From an uncultured bacterium (GTDB taxonomy: Bacteria; Vulcanimicrobiota; CADAWZ01), in the NCBI GenBank assembly GCA_949288455.1, contig CASEKF010000015.1, forward strand, positions 32,898 to 96,897: 64,000 bases of DNA, read 5' to 3'. The notes under the pieces are model-generated. The model saw nothing but the letters and a program-made list of their open reading frames with translations, did not search any database and had not been told where the DNA came from. Below are positions 27,807 to 38,300 of the stretch, piece by piece (the stretch's first letter is position 1; every line of letters begins with the position of its first letter). The translations under genes were made by a program, and so were the position numbers.

Positions 27807-28205
27807 ATGAAAAAAATAAGAGTTCTCGTAGCTAAACCGGGTCTTGACGGACATGACCGAGGCGCTAAAGTGATAGCCAGAGCGATGAGGGACGCCGGTT
27901 TTGAAGTAATATACACAGGTATAAGACAGACGCCGGAGGATATCGCCGAGGCGGCTCTGGAAGAGGACGCCGACGTAATCGCGCTAAGCCTTCTTTCAGG
28001 AGCTCACAACACTCTTTTTCCAAAAGTCACGGCTCTGCTAAAAGAAAAAGGCCTTGGCGACAGGCTTGTGGTAGGAGGCGGAGTAATACCGGAAACAGAT
28101 ATTCCGTTTCTAAAATCGCAGGGAATAAAAGCCGTGTTTACTCCCGGCTCAAGAACCGACGATCTTATAAAATACATTGAAGACAATTGGAGCGCCAATA
28201 GATAA
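27807..28205 (+). CDS. mcmA2: Methylmalonyl-CoA mutase, cobalamin-binding (small) subunit
   Basis: A 132-residue B12-binding domain of the base-off/His-on type. The motif [27 protein letters not shown] (residues 14-40) contains the D-x-H-x-x-G cobalt-ligating loop (DGHDRG). Later LSLLSGAH and [18 protein letters not shown] are the usual SxL and GG motifs. Length matches the stand-alone subunit. It starts 12 bases after the catalytic subunit with GAGGAG upstream, and ends one base before the chaperone gene, so the three are co-expressed. Confidence 0.96.
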   Translation: MKKIRVLVAKPGLDGHDRGAKVIARAMRDAGFEVIYTGIRQTPEDIAEAALEEDADVIALSLLSGAHNTLFPKVTALLKEKGLGDRLVVGGGVIPETDIPFLKSQGIKAVFTPGSRTDDLIKYIEDNWSANR

Positions 28206-28206
28206 A

Positions 28207-29139
28207 ATGGAGCATAACCCTCAAAAAACGGCGGAAGAGCTGACGATTGGAAACAGGCTGGCTCTGGCTAAGGCGATTTCTTCAATAGAGAACGAAACGC
28301 AAGAAGGAGAAGAGATCCTTAGGCTGACGGAACATCATACGGGAAAAGCGTATTTAATCGGCATAACCGGCCCTCCGGGGGTCGGTAAAAGCTCTTTAAC
28401 TTCCCTTCTGGCGTCTCGTTTAAGGAAAGAAAATAAAAAAATAGGGATAATAGCTATAGATCCTTCCAGTCCATTCAGCGGCGGAGCCGTTTTAGGCGAT
28501 CGGATCAGGATGAAGCCTCATAATTCAGACGAAAACGTATTTGTAAGAAGCATGGGTTCAAGGGGCGCGCTGGGGGGACTCGCCTTTAAAACGGCTCAGG
28601 CGTCAAGGTTAATGGACGCTTTCGGAATGGACGTCATAATTATAGAAACGGTAGGCGTAGGTCAATCGGAAATTGAAATAGCTCGAACGGCCGATCTGGT
28701 CGTCGTAGCTCTCGCCCCCGGTTTTGGAGACGGAGTACAGGCAATGAAGGCGGGTATTCTTGAAATAGCCGATATTTTCGCGGTAAATAAGAGCGATTTA
28801 GCCGGAGCGGACAAACTGGCGGCGGAACTGAGCGGAAATTACGCGGATCGTTCAAACGACACTCCGGTAATTAAAACAAATTGTCTTACGAACGAAGGAT
28901 TGGAAGAACTCTTAAACGAGATTAGAAGACTAAAAAAGTCTATGCTGGAATCCGGAATCTTTATTAAGAGAAGGAACGAGAGAAAAGAACAGGAACTGAA
29001 AAATCTGATACAAAATATAATAAAAAGACGAACCGAAGCGGCCGTAAACGAATTCGGAGGCATAAAAAAACTCTTGGAAATTAACGGCGGAAACGTTTTT
29101 CAGGCGGCTGAGACAGTCGAAAAAAAGAACCGACGATAA
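28207..29139 (+). CDS. meaB: MeaB/ArgK-family GTPase, chaperone of methylmalonyl-CoA mutase
   Basis: A 310-residue G-protein that protects and reloads the mutase cofactor. Walker A GPPGVGKS at 55-62, AIDPSSPFSGGAVLGDRIRM (Switch I region), SRGALGGLAFKT, IIETVGVGQSE (Switch II), and NKSD for guanine specificity. The longest frame begins with a TTG at 28177 inside the small-subunit gene; the ATG at 28207 starts one base after that stop and gives the N-terminus (EELTIGNRLALAKAISSIEN) seen in MeaB proteins, so it is preferred, although GGAG sits a little far upstream. It ends the mutase operon; a terminator hairpin follows at 29155. Confidence 0.93.
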   Translation: MEHNPQKTAEELTIGNRLALAKAISSIENETQEGEEILRLTEHHTGKAYLIGITGPPGVGKSSLTSLLASRLRKENKKIGIIAIDPSSPFSGGAVLGDRIRMKPHNSDENVFVRSMGSRGALGGLAFKTAQASRLMDAFGMDVIIIETVGVGQSEIEIARTADLVVVALAPGFGDGVQAMKAGILEIADIFAVNKSDLAGADKLAAELSGNYADRSNDTPVIKTNCLTNEGLEELLNEIRRLKKSMLESGIFIKRRNERKEQELKNLIQNIIKRRTEAAVNEFGGIKKLLEINGGNVFQAAETVEKKNRR

Positions 29140-29154
29140 TTTAAAGACGCAAGT

Positions 29155-29190
29155 GAACCGGCATTTCTCCAGAATTTGCCGGTTCCGTTT
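29155..29190 (+). terminator. Terminator of the methylmalonyl-CoA mutase operon
   Basis: GAACCGGCA (29155-29163) pairs exactly with TGCCGGTTC (29177-29185) across a 13-base loop, followed by CGTTTT. It lies 16 bases after the meaB stop and 26 bases before the first glycosyltransferase gene, separating the two units. Confidence 0.65.
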
Positions 29191-29215
29191 TCAGATGCTT
29201 ATAAAATAACTCATT

Positions 29216-30895
29216 ATGAATTCCTTAGAAGAATTAAAAAATCATTTTTTCGAAAAAGCTAAAGCAGAATACAGAATTTATAAACGGCATATAGAATCCG
29301 AACAAAACAAACAAGGCAAAAACGGCGATTCGACAAACGGCTTTCCTATTTTCATAGCGATTCTCAGTTTGATAAATTTCGACGAGAAACGTATAAGCGA
29401 AATATTGAACAGCGCGGACGCTCAAACTTATAAACCGGAACAAATAATCTCGTTTCGTTCGCAAGACGAATTTTCCGATTTTACGGAAGGAATTTCCAAA
29501 GAGAATAAAGCGAATCGTTATTTGATAATCGCCGACGCTTCGGTAATTTTCGAGCCTTTCGCTTTTTTTGAAGCCGGGAAATATATATCCGAAAACAACA
29601 ATCCCGATTTAATATATTCGGACGAAGAACTTTTCGACAAAAACGAATCCGTACTTTTACCTTATTTTAAACCGGAATTCTCTCCCGATACTCTTAGAAG
29701 CTTTAACTATATAGGAAATTTCTTTATAGTTTCGGAGGAACTTTTTAAAAATTCCTCTCTTGAAAAAAATGAATTCGACATATATGATTTAATTTTAAAA
29801 ACGAGCGAAAAAGCAAAAACAATAAAGCGAATTCCAAAAATACTTTTCCGCGCAGACATAGAATTTAAAGAAATCGGGAATGCGCATTCCCGCGCCGTAT
29901 TAACGCGTCATCTCTCCAGAAAAGGATTAGAATTTTCCGAGATAACTTCCAATAAAGGCATAAATAAAATAACTTACAAAATCAAAAACAATCCTCCGGT
30001 TTCCATAATAATTCCTAATAAAAACAACGCCGCTTTATTAAAAAGATGCGTCGAATCAATAACTTCGAAAACGTCTTATAACCGCTATGAAATAATCATC
30101 GTCGAAAACGGCAGTTCCGAAATCGAAACTTTCAACTATTACGATGTTGCGTCAAAAAACGCAGTCATAAAAGTTATCAATTGGAATAAACCGTTTAATT
30201 ATTCTTCGATCAATAATTTTGCCGTTTCGAACGCTCAAGGAGAGCATATCGTTCTATTAAACAACGATATAGAAATCATAACGCCTAATTGGATAGAAGA
30301 AATGTTGGCTTTCAGCCAAAGGGAAGACGTGGGAGCCGTAGGCTGCAAATTGTTATATCCCGACGGCACTATTCAGCACGCCGGACTGACTCTAGGCATT
30401 TTCAAAAACGCCGTTCACACTCATCCGCGTTTCGGCGGAGAAGCTCTCGGATATTTCGGTCGCGTTTCTGCGGTCTCAAACGTATCGGCGGTAACCGGCG
30501 CATGTCTGATGACTCCAAGAAGCGTATACGAAGAACTGGGCGGTCTTGAAGAAAAATATACCCTCGGATACGGAGATATAGATTACTGTCTCAAAGCGCG
30601 GAAAAAATATCTTGTGATATTTACTCCGTTCGCTCAGGGCATTCATCATGAATCTCTTACCCGAGGAACCGATCAGGACGGAACAGGAAGAAAACGAGCG
30701 GAAAAAGAACTGGCCGTTTTTCATAAAAGATGGGGAGAAAATTTGAAAGATCCGTATTATAATCCGAACCTTTCTCCGACGAAAAGAGACTATTCTTTAA
30801 ACGATTTCGACTCGCGCTATATATCGGCGCTGCAAAATTCCGCGCCGTATAAAATCGGCAAAAAATTCGTCAATTTAATTAAAGGCATTTTTTAA
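29216..30895 (+). CDS. Glycosyltransferase family 2 with N-terminal extension
   Basis: A 559-residue cytoplasmic GT-A enzyme, first gene of the polysaccharide locus. The catalytic domain occupies about 260-500: VSIIIPNKNNAALLKRCVESI at its start, an IIIVENGSSE strand, LLNNDIEI (the DxD-like metal site) near 350, and AVTGACLMTPRSVYEELGGL with GYGDIDYCLKARKKYL further on. The ED-type GDIDYC motif is typical of rhamnosyl- and related O-antigen transferases. The first 255 residues contain a second, less clear GT2-like fold (ISLINFDEKRISEIL, YSDEELFDK), which may be degenerate or bind acceptor. Donor and linkage cannot be inferred. Confidence 0.88.
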   Translation: MNSLEELKNHFFEKAKAEYRIYKRHIESEQNKQGKNGDSTNGFPIFIAILSLINFDEKRISEILNSADAQTYKPEQIISFRSQDEFSDFTEGISKENKANRYLIIADASVIFEPFAFFEAGKYISENNNPDLIYSDEELFDKNESVLLPYFKPEFSPDTLRSFNYIGNFFIVSEELFKNSSLEKNEFDIYDLILKTSEKAKTIKRIPKILFRADIEFKEIGNAHSRAVLTRHLSRKGLEFSEITSNKGINKITYKIKNNPPVSIIIPNKNNAALLKRCVESITSKTSYNRYEIIIVENGSSEIETFNYYDVASKNAVIKVINWNKPFNYSSINNFAVSNAQGEHIVLLNNDIEIITPNWIEEMLAFSQREDVGAVGCKLLYPDGTIQHAGLTLGIFKNAVHTHPRFGGEALGYFGRVSAVSNVSAVTGACLMTPRSVYEELGGLEEKYTLGYGDIDYCLKARKKYLVIFTPFAQGIHHESLTRGTDQDGTGRKRAEKELAVFHKRWGENLKDPYYNPNLSPTKRDYSLNDFDSRYISALQNSAPYKIGKKFVNLIKGIF

Positions 30896-30933
30896 GATCA
30901 AAAATTTGACAAAAAGAAAGACCGAGTAATATA

Positions 30934-32235
30934 ATGGACGAACAAATTAGAATATCGATCTTAATTTTCAAGAGATGGCTGCAAAAACTGCCATGTTACG
31001 TAGGCTTAAAGCTTCCCAAACATTATATGGAACAAAAAGCCATGTATGATTTTGAAATCGACCGTATATCCGCCGAAAAAAAACAGACGAAAAAAAGCGA
31101 TTTTGAAAAATGCGATATTCCCCTTACCATTCGTTTAAACGAGCTTAAAGAGTTAATACAATCAACAAAGAAGACGGCGGCGATAATATATCCTTTTTTC
31201 GATATAAACTCTACTTTCAGATATAGGGTTTACAACATATGTCAAATTTTAAAAAAAAGCGAAAAATACGGAGCGGTATATTTTTTCCCATACGAGCTTA
31301 AAGAAGCCGCTAAATTTATAAACGGCATAGACGCTGCGATAATATGCAGAACCGAATATTCCAAAGATATGGAAAAAGCCGTAAGATTTATTAAAAGACA
31401 TAAGAAAACAATTCTTTTCGATATCGACGATCTTTTATTCAGCCCCGATTACTTTAAATATCTGTTGGATAAAATCGGAAATTCTCAAAATATTGAAAAT
31501 AATCTCGAACCGGCGTTAGCTGCTACCGGCAAATATTACCTTATGGCAAAATTATGCGACGGCTTCATATCTACGAACGAATTTTTAGGAAAACTTCTCC
31601 TTAAAAAATTTGGCAAACCTTTCAAATCGATACCCAATTTTCTGAACGAAGAGCAGAAATCGGTCAAAGACGCGGAAAAATACGGTGATTTTACGTTGGG
31701 TTATTTCAGCGGAACAAATACCCACAACAAAGATTTTCTGGAAGCCTGGAGCGGCATAAAACGTTTATTGACCGAGTATGAAGACATACGTCTAAAAATA
31801 ACGGGCAGATTGACTCTTCCCGAAGACGCCAGAGTTTTTATGAAGTCTAAAAGAATAACTCAAAGTCCTCCAGTCGATTTTATAACGCTTCAAACGCTAT
31901 ACGGCAAAGTCCATGTAAACGTCGTTCCTTTAACGCCCGGTCTTTTTAACGACTGCAAATCGGAACTTAAATTTTTTGAATCGGCGCTTATGGGCACCAT
32001 TACTTGCGCGTCTCCGGCATATTCCTTCAGAAAAGCTATTAAACATGGCGAAAACGGTTTTTTGGCTAAACGAAGCGAATGGTTTGAAACTTTAAAATAT
32101 ATTTACGAAAATTATAAAAACTTACGTTCGATTGAAGAGAATGCGAAAAAATATGCGGTCGATAATTACTCCGGAAAAAAAATCATACAAAAAATAGAAG
32201 ACTGTTTCGATTTTTTTCTTGGAAAGGACGGATAA
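30934..32235 (+). CDS. Glycosyltransferase, GT4-like (GT-B fold)
   Basis: A 433-residue protein: residues 1-75 helical, then a GT-B pair. The N-domain runs from IIYPFFDINSTFRYRVYNIC (about 79-98) with an ILFDIDDLLF strand near 155-165; the C-domain includes FTLGYFSGTNTHNKDF (about 252) and a late KSELKFFESALMGTITCASP segment in the nucleotide-sugar site, where E and ESAL replace the usual EGFGxxxxEAM. This pattern is found in transferases of large polysaccharide clusters that act on previously unfinished chains. It starts 38 bases after the preceding gene with a weak purine-rich site. Confidence 0.82.
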   Translation: MDEQIRISILIFKRWLQKLPCYVGLKLPKHYMEQKAMYDFEIDRISAEKKQTKKSDFEKCDIPLTIRLNELKELIQSTKKTAAIIYPFFDINSTFRYRVYNICQILKKSEKYGAVYFFPYELKEAAKFINGIDAAIICRTEYSKDMEKAVRFIKRHKKTILFDIDDLLFSPDYFKYLLDKIGNSQNIENNLEPALAATGKYYLMAKLCDGFISTNEFLGKLLLKKFGKPFKSIPNFLNEEQKSVKDAEKYGDFTLGYFSGTNTHNKDFLEAWSGIKRLLTEYEDIRLKITGRLTLPEDARVFMKSKRITQSPPVDFITLQTLYGKVHVNVVPLTPGLFNDCKSELKFFESALMGTITCASPAYSFRKAIKHGENGFLAKRSEWFETLKYIYENYKNLRSIEENAKKYAVDNYSGKKIIQKIEDCFDFFLGKDG

Positions 32236-32238
32236 ACA

Positions 32239-33297
32239 TTGCGAAACGATAAGTTGGGAATAGCTTATAATATATTCGACGGAGAGGAAATTCTTCCGTT
32301 TTCAATAAGCGCTATAAGAAAAGAAGCGGATTACATAGCCGTCGTATATCAAAAAATAAGCAACGCGGGCGAAAAGGCCGCTCCTGACCTGGAAGATAAA
32401 TTAAACGAATTAAAAAGGCTGAAACTCGCGGACGAACTATATCTATACGAGCCCGACTTAACGAAAGATCTCCATTTCAACGAAAAAAAGAAAAGGGATA
32501 TCGGACTTCATTTAGTAAAAAAAGCCGGGTGCTCTTACTTTTTAAGCATGGACTGCGACGAATTCTACGAATCGGAAGAATTTGCGAGAGCAAAAAAATT
32601 TATAGCGGACAATGAAATAAAATCTTCCGCAGTATCTATTTTAGAATATCTTAAAAAGCCCGAATACTTAATTTTAAACGGCTATACCTTCAATCACGGG
32701 TATGGAAACAGATACGCTTTTTACGTTCCTTTTATAATGGACATAACAAACGAGGACTTAAACGGAAAAAAGACGCTTCATGGAGAGTCGTTCTTTCCGG
32801 TTCTTACGGATCCGACCAGAACGCTTAACGGCGCTCTTAAATTTTATCTTTTTCCAAAACATGAAATAGTTATGCGCCACATGTCAAGCGTAAGAGACAA
32901 CTTAGAAATCAAATACAAAAACTCTTCTCTTAATCAAAGACAAGACGAAGAGACTAAACTATTGATAGACGAGATAAAAAAGGATATTATCGACTTCAAT
33001 TTTGAAAAAAATAAAATTTCAAATTCTCTTGCGATATTCAGAGGATTGATAATAGAAAAGACAGACAATATCTTCAATATAAAATTACAAGGAGAGACAG
33101 AGGACACAAACTACGAGTCCGGCGAAGAAAACGCGTCCGATTTGAAATACCGGCTGCAGAGCTTAAAAGATAAATTGCTGACGGCGCAAACGGAATTAAA
33201 AACGATAAAAGAAAGCAAATCGTATAAATTGGCAAGCGCTTTAGCTTCCCTTGCGGCATATCCGAAGAATTTGTTACTCAAGCTTAAAAGGAGATAG
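32239..33297 (+). CDS. Putative glycosyltransferase, GT2-like, with coiled-coil tail
   Basis: A 352-residue protein. It opens KLGIAYNIFDGEEILPFSISAIRK, a GT2-like start in a family that acts on glycan chains, and has FLSMDCDEFYESEEF (about 99-113), a likely DxD metal motif followed by the HGESFFPVL and RHMSSVRDNLEIKY segments. Residues about 285-340 form a coiled coil ending in ESKSYKLASALASL, a tail like those found after coiled coils in neighbouring transferases. The start is a TTG at 32239, three bases after the previous stop, supported by AAGGACGG upstream. The tandem arrangement argues for a single operon. Assignment as GT is moderate, since core motifs are fewer than in the neighbours. 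Confidence 0.65.
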   Translation: MRNDKLGIAYNIFDGEEILPFSISAIRKEADYIAVVYQKISNAGEKAAPDLEDKLNELKRLKLADELYLYEPDLTKDLHFNEKKKRDIGLHLVKKAGCSYFLSMDCDEFYESEEFARAKKFIADNEIKSSAVSILEYLKKPEYLILNGYTFNHGYGNRYAFYVPFIMDITNEDLNGKKTLHGESFFPVLTDPTRTLNGALKFYLFPKHEIVMRHMSSVRDNLEIKYKNSSLNQRQDEETKLLIDEIKKDIIDFNFEKNKISNSLAIFRGLIIEKTDNIFNIKLQGETEDTNYESGEENASDLKYRLQSLKDKLLTAQTELKTIKESKSYKLASALASLAAYPKNLLLKLKRR

Positions 33298-33300
33298 AGA

Positions 33301-35250
33301 ATGTTATTATCAGAGACTCGGGATACTTTAAAAGACAAAGAATTTGGAGCCGGGTTAAATTCGGACGCACAACAATGCAAACTCATATACGGCTTGACTG
33401 CAAAAGAATTAAACGATCATCTGAAAAAGACTGACTCAACCTTTTTAGATTTGTATAACGAATATAAAAGCGACGGCTGCTACTCGGCGGCAGCGGCGTT
33501 GTTCGAAAAGTTCGCAGACTTATTTCCCATAGACGAGCGTATAAGCGAAGAAGCTAAGAATATTTTAAATTTAACAGTATTTTCATTTCAAAACGACGAA
33601 GACTTAAACGCCAATATTAATAAAATAAACAAATTTCTCAGCGACAAAAACGAGAAAAAAACAATAGCGTTTTTTACTCACAGATGGATTACCGGAGGAA
33701 TAGAAAAAGTTCTATCCACGCTGCTGTCTTTTATGGATTCATATAATACGATTTTGATATCGCTTAAGCCGGTAAGCGAAGAAATACGCAGCGTGATAGA
33801 AATTCCTGAAAATACGATTCATATCATGTTGAGCGAATCGAAAATCGATAAAATATCCCATCGCCTCGCGTCTCTGTTGTCTATGCTTCATGCGGATATA
33901 TTTATAGGGAACGTCCACTACGATAAATATATACTTAAAATATACAAAATATTAAGTTATATGAAAATAAAAACTATCGCTTATATGCATTGTTCTTTTT
34001 TCATATATCATCGAATTTCGTATCTGAATCCGCTTATTCCAAAAATAAAAGAATCGCTGTCGTATGCCGACGCGGTAGTATGGCTGACAAACTTCAGTTT
34101 AAAATCGTATCAAATATCAAATAGAAACGGAATAAATATTCCGAATCCTTTAAACTTAACAATTTCCGACGTCTCTAAAACTCCTTCTAAAAATATCATC
34201 GCGGTAGGAAGATTCAAAGATCCGTTTAAACGGCTGGATCTGACGTTGAAAATTTTTAAAAAAGTACTGAACGATCATCAAGACGCCCAATTAACGATAG
34301 TAGGGCCTTACGATTTAAACGAGAAATGTCTGTATTCGGAACAAACTTTCGAAGATATTATGAACGAACTGCAATTTCCGAAAGATAAGGTCGTTTTCGC
34401 AGGCGAACGAAAAGACTTAAAACCGTATTATGAAAAGGCGGCGGTTCTTCTGTTCACCTCGGAAATAGAAGGCTTTGGAATGGTTCTCGCCGAAGCCGGA
34501 GCATTCGGAACGCCTGCGGTTATATGCGATATTCCCGGTCTCGAAGATATTATAACCGACGGAGAAAACGGCTTTATATCGGATAAATATGATATAGACG
34601 GTATGGCGGAAAAAATAAATTATATTTTATCAAATACGGACGTATTTATGGCAATGTCCGAAAAGGCTAAAAAACTTGTCAAAAGATTTGAAGCTCAATC
34701 CGTCGAGTCAAAATGGAAAGAGCTTATCGACGAACTGATAAACGCAAAAACAAAAGAAGATATGGAACTTTTTTACCGCAAAAATGCGGAAAAAAATATT
34801 ACTTCGCCCCAAGATATGATTCGCATTATAAAAGAATACGAAACGTCGGCTGCCGAAAATAATAAAGAGATAAAAGTCCTAACTCCCGCCATCGCTCGCT
34901 ATCCGGTTCTTAATTTTATCTTTAATCAAATAGCTAACAACGCGGCTCTCCGTTTAACTTTCCTAAAGCCTGCGGAAACAATTTACGATTTACTTAAGGA
35001 AGAAAAAGAAATAAAAGCTATAGCCGAATCGAAATATTTCGATAAAAAGTGGTATTTAAACAAATATCCCGAAGTAAAAAAGACAAAGACGGATCCTATA
35101 AAGCATTACGTAAAATTTGGCTGGAAAGAAGGTAAAGATCCGTCGCCGGATTTTAGCACTAACGATTATCTGGAGGAGCGTCCCGACGTAAAATATTCGG
35201 GAATATGTCCTCTTTATCACTGGCTAAAATTCGGACAATACGGGAAGTAA
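33301..35250 (+). CDS. Glycosyltransferase family 4 with shared C-terminal module
   Basis: A 649-residue protein. Residues 1-115: a helical N-terminal region. About 118-480: GT4 fold, with FFTHRWITGGIEKVLSTLLSF (donor-side start), IAVGRFKDPFKRLDLTLKIF, and the E-x7-E motif in EIEGFGMVLAEAG with IPGLEDIITDGENGF after it. About 578-649: a C-terminal module with FDKKWYL, HYVKFGWKEGKDPSPDF and YLEERPDV, also found at the end of the 35311 and 42739 proteins. The module holds two copies of a YLxxxPDV...PLxHYxxFG half. The start lies three bases after the previous stop with AGGAGATAG upstream. Confidence 0.88.
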   Translation: MLLSETRDTLKDKEFGAGLNSDAQQCKLIYGLTAKELNDHLKKTDSTFLDLYNEYKSDGCYSAAAALFEKFADLFPIDERISEEAKNILNLTVFSFQNDEDLNANINKINKFLSDKNEKKTIAFFTHRWITGGIEKVLSTLLSFMDSYNTILISLKPVSEEIRSVIEIPENTIHIMLSESKIDKISHRLASLLSMLHADIFIGNVHYDKYILKIYKILSYMKIKTIAYMHCSFFIYHRISYLNPLIPKIKESLSYADAVVWLTNFSLKSYQISNRNGINIPNPLNLTISDVSKTPSKNIIAVGRFKDPFKRLDLTLKIFKKVLNDHQDAQLTIVGPYDLNEKCLYSEQTFEDIMNELQFPKDKVVFAGERKDLKPYYEKAAVLLFTSEIEGFGMVLAEAGAFGTPAVICDIPGLEDIITDGENGFISDKYDIDGMAEKINYILSNTDVFMAMSEKAKKLVKRFEAQSVESKWKELIDELINAKTKEDMELFYRKNAEKNITSPQDMIRIIKEYETSAAENNKEIKVLTPAIARYPVLNFIFNQIANNAALRLTFLKPAETIYDLLKEEKEIKAIAESKYFDKKWYLNKYPEVKKTKTDPIKHYVKFGWKEGKDPSPDFSTNDYLEERPDVKYSGICPLYHWLKFGQYGK

Positions 35251-35310
35251 ACGCGCGGCAAACAAATTTTAAACCGACATCTCCCAAAAGCAAAAAGGAA
35301 GCAGATAAGC

Positions 35311-38300
35311 ATGAAAAATTCAAATCCTCCGGTTTCCATCGTAATTCCGGTTTACAACGGCTCGAATTACTTAAAATACGCGATAGACTCGGCTCTTAAT
35401 CAAACGTATAAAAATATAGAGATAATAGTAATCAACGACGGATCCGACGACGACGGAAAAACGGAAAAAACGGCTCTTTCATACGGAAATAAAATCAAAT
35501 ATTTCAAAAAAGAAAACGGAGGAGTCGCCACGGCTTTAAACTTAGCCATAGAAAAAGCTCAAGGAGAATATATATCCTGGTTAAGCCATGACGACGCGTA
35601 TTACCCCGAAAAAACAGAAAAACAAATCGAGCGTCTTCAAACGTTCGGAAAAGACGCCGTAGTTATAAGCGATTACGAATATATAGATAAAAACGGAAAC
35701 TTAATAAAAAAAGTAAAGATGAAAGACGGAATAGGCGACAATATAAAAGCCGCCTTAGCTTTAGGGAGTTGCCCGGAAGAAAGCGTCAACGGCTGCACGC
35801 TTCTTATTCCAAAAATCTTTTTTGAAAAATACGGATACTTTGAGCCGGAATTAAAATATACCCAAGATTATTCGCTGTGGTTTAAAATAGCCTCTAGCGA
35901 ACCTTTTATTCAGATGCCTTTATGCCTTGTAAAATCGCGGCAACATGAGGAGCAGGATTCAAAAAAGGGAAACGAACGCCTGACGGAAGAAGTTAATAAT
36001 CTTCACCGAAGGTTAATAGACGCTCTAACGGCAAAAGAGGCCGAAGACTTCTTCGTCAAGACCGGAAGCGCAATGACTCAGCCTCTGGATGCCTATCGAA
36101 ACGCTAAATATTACGCGAGAACCGCGTCAATATTAAAAAAGCTTACCGAAATCAATTTTAAAAACGGCAGATTGTCCGCGGAGTTTACGGAGTATCTAAA
36201 TAAAATTATTTTTAAATATCCTTCGGTCGATTTTGCAAACGCTTTTGAGACGGCTTTAAGAAAACTTGACGAAAACCATGATAAAATAAAAATTTTATTC
36301 TATGTTCACATATGGCAAAAAGGCGGAATAGAAAGAGTTTTATCGATCATACTTCCCCGTCTTGCGAAAAGATATACGATAATACTCGCATATACGGACA
36401 AAGCGGAGGCTCCGAACAAAGGTTTTTCTCTGCCTGAAAATATTATTAAAATTACGATTAACGATGATCACGACTCAAATATCGCGGAAAGACTGGATTA
36501 TCTGCAAGCGGTTATTAAAGCCGACGTTTTCGTAAATACGACTCATATAAATAAACAAATTCTTCAATTATACGAATCTTTAAAACCTCAGAAAATAAAA
36601 GCGATAGCTTCAATGAACTGCAACTATTTTATAAATTACGCTATCAACGGCTTAGAGTCAAATATTGCCGAACAAAATAAATATCTGCCTTACGCCGACG
36701 CCGTAACCTGGCTGACAAAATTTTATCTTTACCTATACTCCGCTTCGCATGAAAACGGAATTTATATGCCGAACCCTCTGCCGTTTCAAATAAGCGGCCG
36801 AACAAAAAAACGCGGCAAAAATATCTTGGCGGTAGGACGATTTGACGATATCAATAAACGCCTCGACCTGACTTTAGAGGTATTTAAAAAAGTCCTTGAC
36901 CGTCATAAAGACGCTAAATTGACTATAGTGGGATCTTATGATAAGAACGCCGAGTTTCCGCAAAGGAACAACCAAACTCTGAACGTTATTCTAAAAAAGC
37001 TGGCGATACCTGAAGAAAATCTATGTTTTGCGGGGGAAAGAGAAAACGTAGACTCTTTTTATAAAAACGCCGATATATTCATAATGACTTCGGATACGGA
37101 AGGCTTGCCCAATGTCTTGCTTGAAGCGGGATGTTTCGCTCTCCCGTCGGTATTATTTGATATTCCCGGTCTCGAAGACGTTATAATCGAAGGCGAAAAC
37201 GGTTTTATTATAGATAAATACGACGTAGAAGGTATGGCGGACAAAATCAGCTTACTGTTTGAGGACGAAGAACTGTTTCAAAAAATGAGTTCCCAAACAG
37301 CAGCTTTAGCTTCCGAATTCGCGCCGGACAAAATAATAAAAAAATGGACAGACTTAATAGAATCGCTTGTTCAAGGCGGAAACGCGTCTGACTCCGGCAA
37401 ATCGGCGAAAATCCAATGCGAAATTACGCCTCCGACTCAAAAATATCCTATTCAAACGGCGCGGCAGTTTAAACTGAACACCGAGCTTATACTCGAAAAT
37501 AAATTAAAAACGCTTATCTCGCATAAAATTTTAAACGTCCCCGGAATATCGCAAAACTTAGCCGAATTCAAGATCAGAAAAAAAGATAAGCCTATCGTTA
37601 TGTTCCATATATTCGGCTGGCAGCGAGGAGGAATGGAAAGAGCCCTGCAGACTCTGGCGAATTATCTGGCAAAAAAATACGAAGTAATAATAGCGGCTTG
37701 TCCTCCAGTAGCTAAACATGGATTTATACCGGATAAAGACGTATGTTTTCTGCCGATACCGAAATACTTAAACATAATTTCAAATCTGGAAAAACTAATA
37801 AATTTCATAAAACCGGATGTTTTTATAGGAAACAACAATAGCCTGCCGGAATTTTTCCCGATTTACGAAACTTTAAAAAAATTAAACGTAAAAACAATAG
37901 CTTACAACCATGAATCTTTTTTCTATATATATTCGCACGATTATCTGTACAAGTCGGCTCTGAAAAAACTGGATATGTTAAAATATGCGGATCTGGTCTT
38001 GTGGCTAACCCGTTTCAGCTTTAACGCATACTCTTTGTATAACGGCAACGGCTGCTATATTCCGAATCCGAATACTTTTTCGGCGGCGCAAAAAAACGAA
38101 CACGCAACCAATACTAATTCAATCGTCGCGGTGGGCAGATTCAACGACTACGTTAAAAGAATAGATCGATTGCTAAAAATATTTAAAGAAATTTTAAAAC
38201 TAAGGCCGGAAACCGTTTTGAACGTCGTAGGACAATATGATTTGCGACTTAAATATGAAAGCGGCCGCACTATCGAAAGCTTAATCGAATCTTTAGAAAT

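Noticed and set aside
28177-28206. Longer MeaB starting at TTG 28177
   Set aside because: It would overlap the small subunit gene by 29 bases and adds residues not typical of MeaB; the ATG at 28207 is preferred.
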